DNA of 64,000 nt. Origin: Sipunculus nudus. Its lineage: Eukaryota; Annelida; Sipuncula; Golfingiida; Sipunculidae. A program made the position numbers and the translations under genes. This document shows positions 62,691-64,000 of this stretch, one piece after another. The notes below the pieces were generated by a model, which made no database searches, was not told where the DNA came from, and worked only from the letters and a program-made list of their open reading frames with translations. Each line of letters opens with the position of its first letter. Positions within the stretch are counted from its first letter, which is position 1. The stretch covers positions 46,247,340-46,311,339 of the forward strand of contig CM049322.1 of assembly GCA_026874595.1 (NCBI GenBank), read 5' to 3'.

Positions 62691-63520
62691 CATCTTTCAA
62701 ATATAGCTCACCTATCAACAGGGGAAGAACCATAATTTTTTTTAGGTCAAAAGGTCAAAGGTCAAGGTCACAGGAGCCTCTTCTTTGAAAAGCCTGTGGA
62801 TGCATTTTAAGCCAACCCTTTCATCCCAATTCTTTGATTTTTCACATATAGCTCACCTACTAAGTTGGAGAAGAATCCTTTAGATTTTGAGGTCACAAGG
62901 TCAAAGGTCAGGGTCACAGGATCCAATTCTTTGAATAGGTTGTGGACACATTTCAAGTTAGACTTTTCATTCCAAACCGTCCAGCACTGATATCGCTTCT
63001 CTGCCAACAGGGGAAAGACCTGTTGATTTTGAGGTCAAAGGTCAAGTTCACAGCACCCACTTCTTGTGTGGAGTCATTTTCAGGCAAACTATTTAATCTG
63101 TACCTTCCATCTGTCATTTATGGCTTACCTACCAATAAGGGAAGAAGCCTATTGATGTTGAGGTCAAAAAGTCAAAGGACAAGGTCACAATATTTAATTG
63201 TTCTAAATGCTTGTGAGCATATTTCAAGTGTAACTGTTCAACCCAAACCTTCAGTCTTTCACATATGCCACATCTATGCATCACTCAGTTTGACTCATAC
63301 TTCATATTTATGGGTCTTTTTGCTTGAATAAATAACTTATTAATTTTGGGGTCAGCTGGTCAGCAGGTTAAAGGTTGCAGGTCAAAGTTATTCACCCACT
63401 GGTTGCCAAGTAATTACACCAGATTTAAGTGGTTAGTAGTTACCCATCATTTAGAAAGAATCCAGTTGATATATGGGCAAAAGGCCAAGGTCATCGGTCA
63501 GGGATGTTCACAATTACTTA
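62691..63520. repeat. Tandem ~145-bp units with clustered AGGTCA
   Basis: Five diverged units. Each has a block of two to four AGGTCA-type words (for example 62744-62770, and near 62890, 63031, 63160), a TCATCCCAAACCTTC-like phrase, a CACATATAGCTCACCTAC-like phrase and AGGGGAAGAA. Non-coding. Confidence 0.82.
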
Positions 63521-63973
63521 TTTTATAGACCATCTCTGTTTTTCTTGTATATATAACCATCCCACTCCAGCTGGTACATCTCCCTGTGTGGCTGTAATTG
63601 TGAGTGACACTGGTGACATATGACTCCCTTTTGTATCAGCCTATTAAGGGATAAGGCTCAGTGATAAGTACCTCGTTACTTCATAACAAAAACACTGTTG
63701 TCAGAATACTTCAGCCAGGCATTAAGACTATGAGAGTATAGTATTAAGGTTTAGCTACTGATTTATAAGATGATGGGAACATTTTGCAGTTTATTTTATG
63801 GAATCCTAGCAATAAACTTAGTTTCCTAGATATCTGAATATTTTAATATATATCACCACATATAAAAGCAAGTGTTTGTTCTCATAATATGTGGATGTGT
63901 ACCTTGATTTAGGATGGCTTTTTGTTTTATTTCAAGACTCTTAGTCATGCTTTCTGCATTTCTTTTCTTTCAG
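63521..63973. other. Non-coding; ends in a strong polypyrimidine tract
   Basis: The last ~25 bases (CTTTCTGCATTTCTTTTCTT then TCAG) look like the end of an intron. Confidence 0.45.
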
Positions 63974-64000
63974 GTTTGGCAATTTACCTACCCTGCTGAC
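63974..64000 (+). CDS. Possible exon start cut by the window end
   Basis: After the acceptor at 63971-63973 (CAG), 27 bases remain. Two frames are open; one reads VWQFTYPAD. It is too short to name, and its reading frame is unknown. It could belong to the SLC10-like gene only if that gene spans 30 kb; the residues do not resemble the next SLC10 segment. Confidence 0.25.

Overview
This is a stretch of animal nuclear DNA, most likely from a bivalve or another lophotrochozoan mollusc. Supporting signs: long exon-poor DNA, a spliced gene start with a consensus GTAAGT donor, non-LTR retrotransposons, tRNA-like SINE heads, long (AT)n/(GT)n/(CT)n runs, and two repeat families of a kind I associate with mollusc genomes. 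These are a Helentron-derived (HINE/'pearl'-like) element ending in a hairpin plus CTRR, and a foldback-like element with TTTTAGCTCAGCTGAC ends. The taxon call is inference; no marker gene fixes the species. I see nothing bacterial, viral or organellar, no tRNA or rRNA gene, and no CRISPR.

Only two clear protein-coding stretches exist. At 34.26-34.86 kb a single exon encodes a signal peptide, a short extracellular domain and the start of an SLC10 (sodium/bile-acid cotransporter, P3-like) membrane domain; the rest of the gene was not found. At 24.37-27.28 kb an uninterrupted 969-codon ORF of a Jockey-group non-LTR retrotransposon carries endonuclease and reverse transcriptase with all key motifs, ending in a (TTATC)n tail. 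A possible splice acceptor and exon start lie at the last 27 bases.

Layout: 0-5 kb, microsatellites and a large degenerate ~30-bp minisatellite; 5.2-8.3 kb, a 3-kb foldback-like element with a perfect 22-bp terminal inverted repeat and oppositely oriented arrays of ~335-bp units; 9.7-12.3 kb, three HINE copies around a dead reverse transcriptase fragment; 13.8-15.4 kb, ~315-bp tandem units; 15.8-20.5 kb, more HINEs and a 300-bp duplication; 23-27.5 kb, a second foldback-family copy and the intact retrotransposon; 29-33 kb, minisatellites; 33.9-34.9 kb, the SLC10 exon; 37.5-62.4 kb, a series of unrelated minisatellites with 28-45 bp units, mixed with retroelement relics, the longest HINE copy and SINE-like pieces; 62.4-63.5 kb, a third foldback-family copy.

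About a fifth of the window is minisatellite, by a rough sum of spans. The most interesting structures are the HINE family with its conserved 3' hairpin, the foldback-like composite, and repeat arrays that carry many perfect transcription-factor-like words (AGGTCA direct repeats, TCACGTGA boxes).
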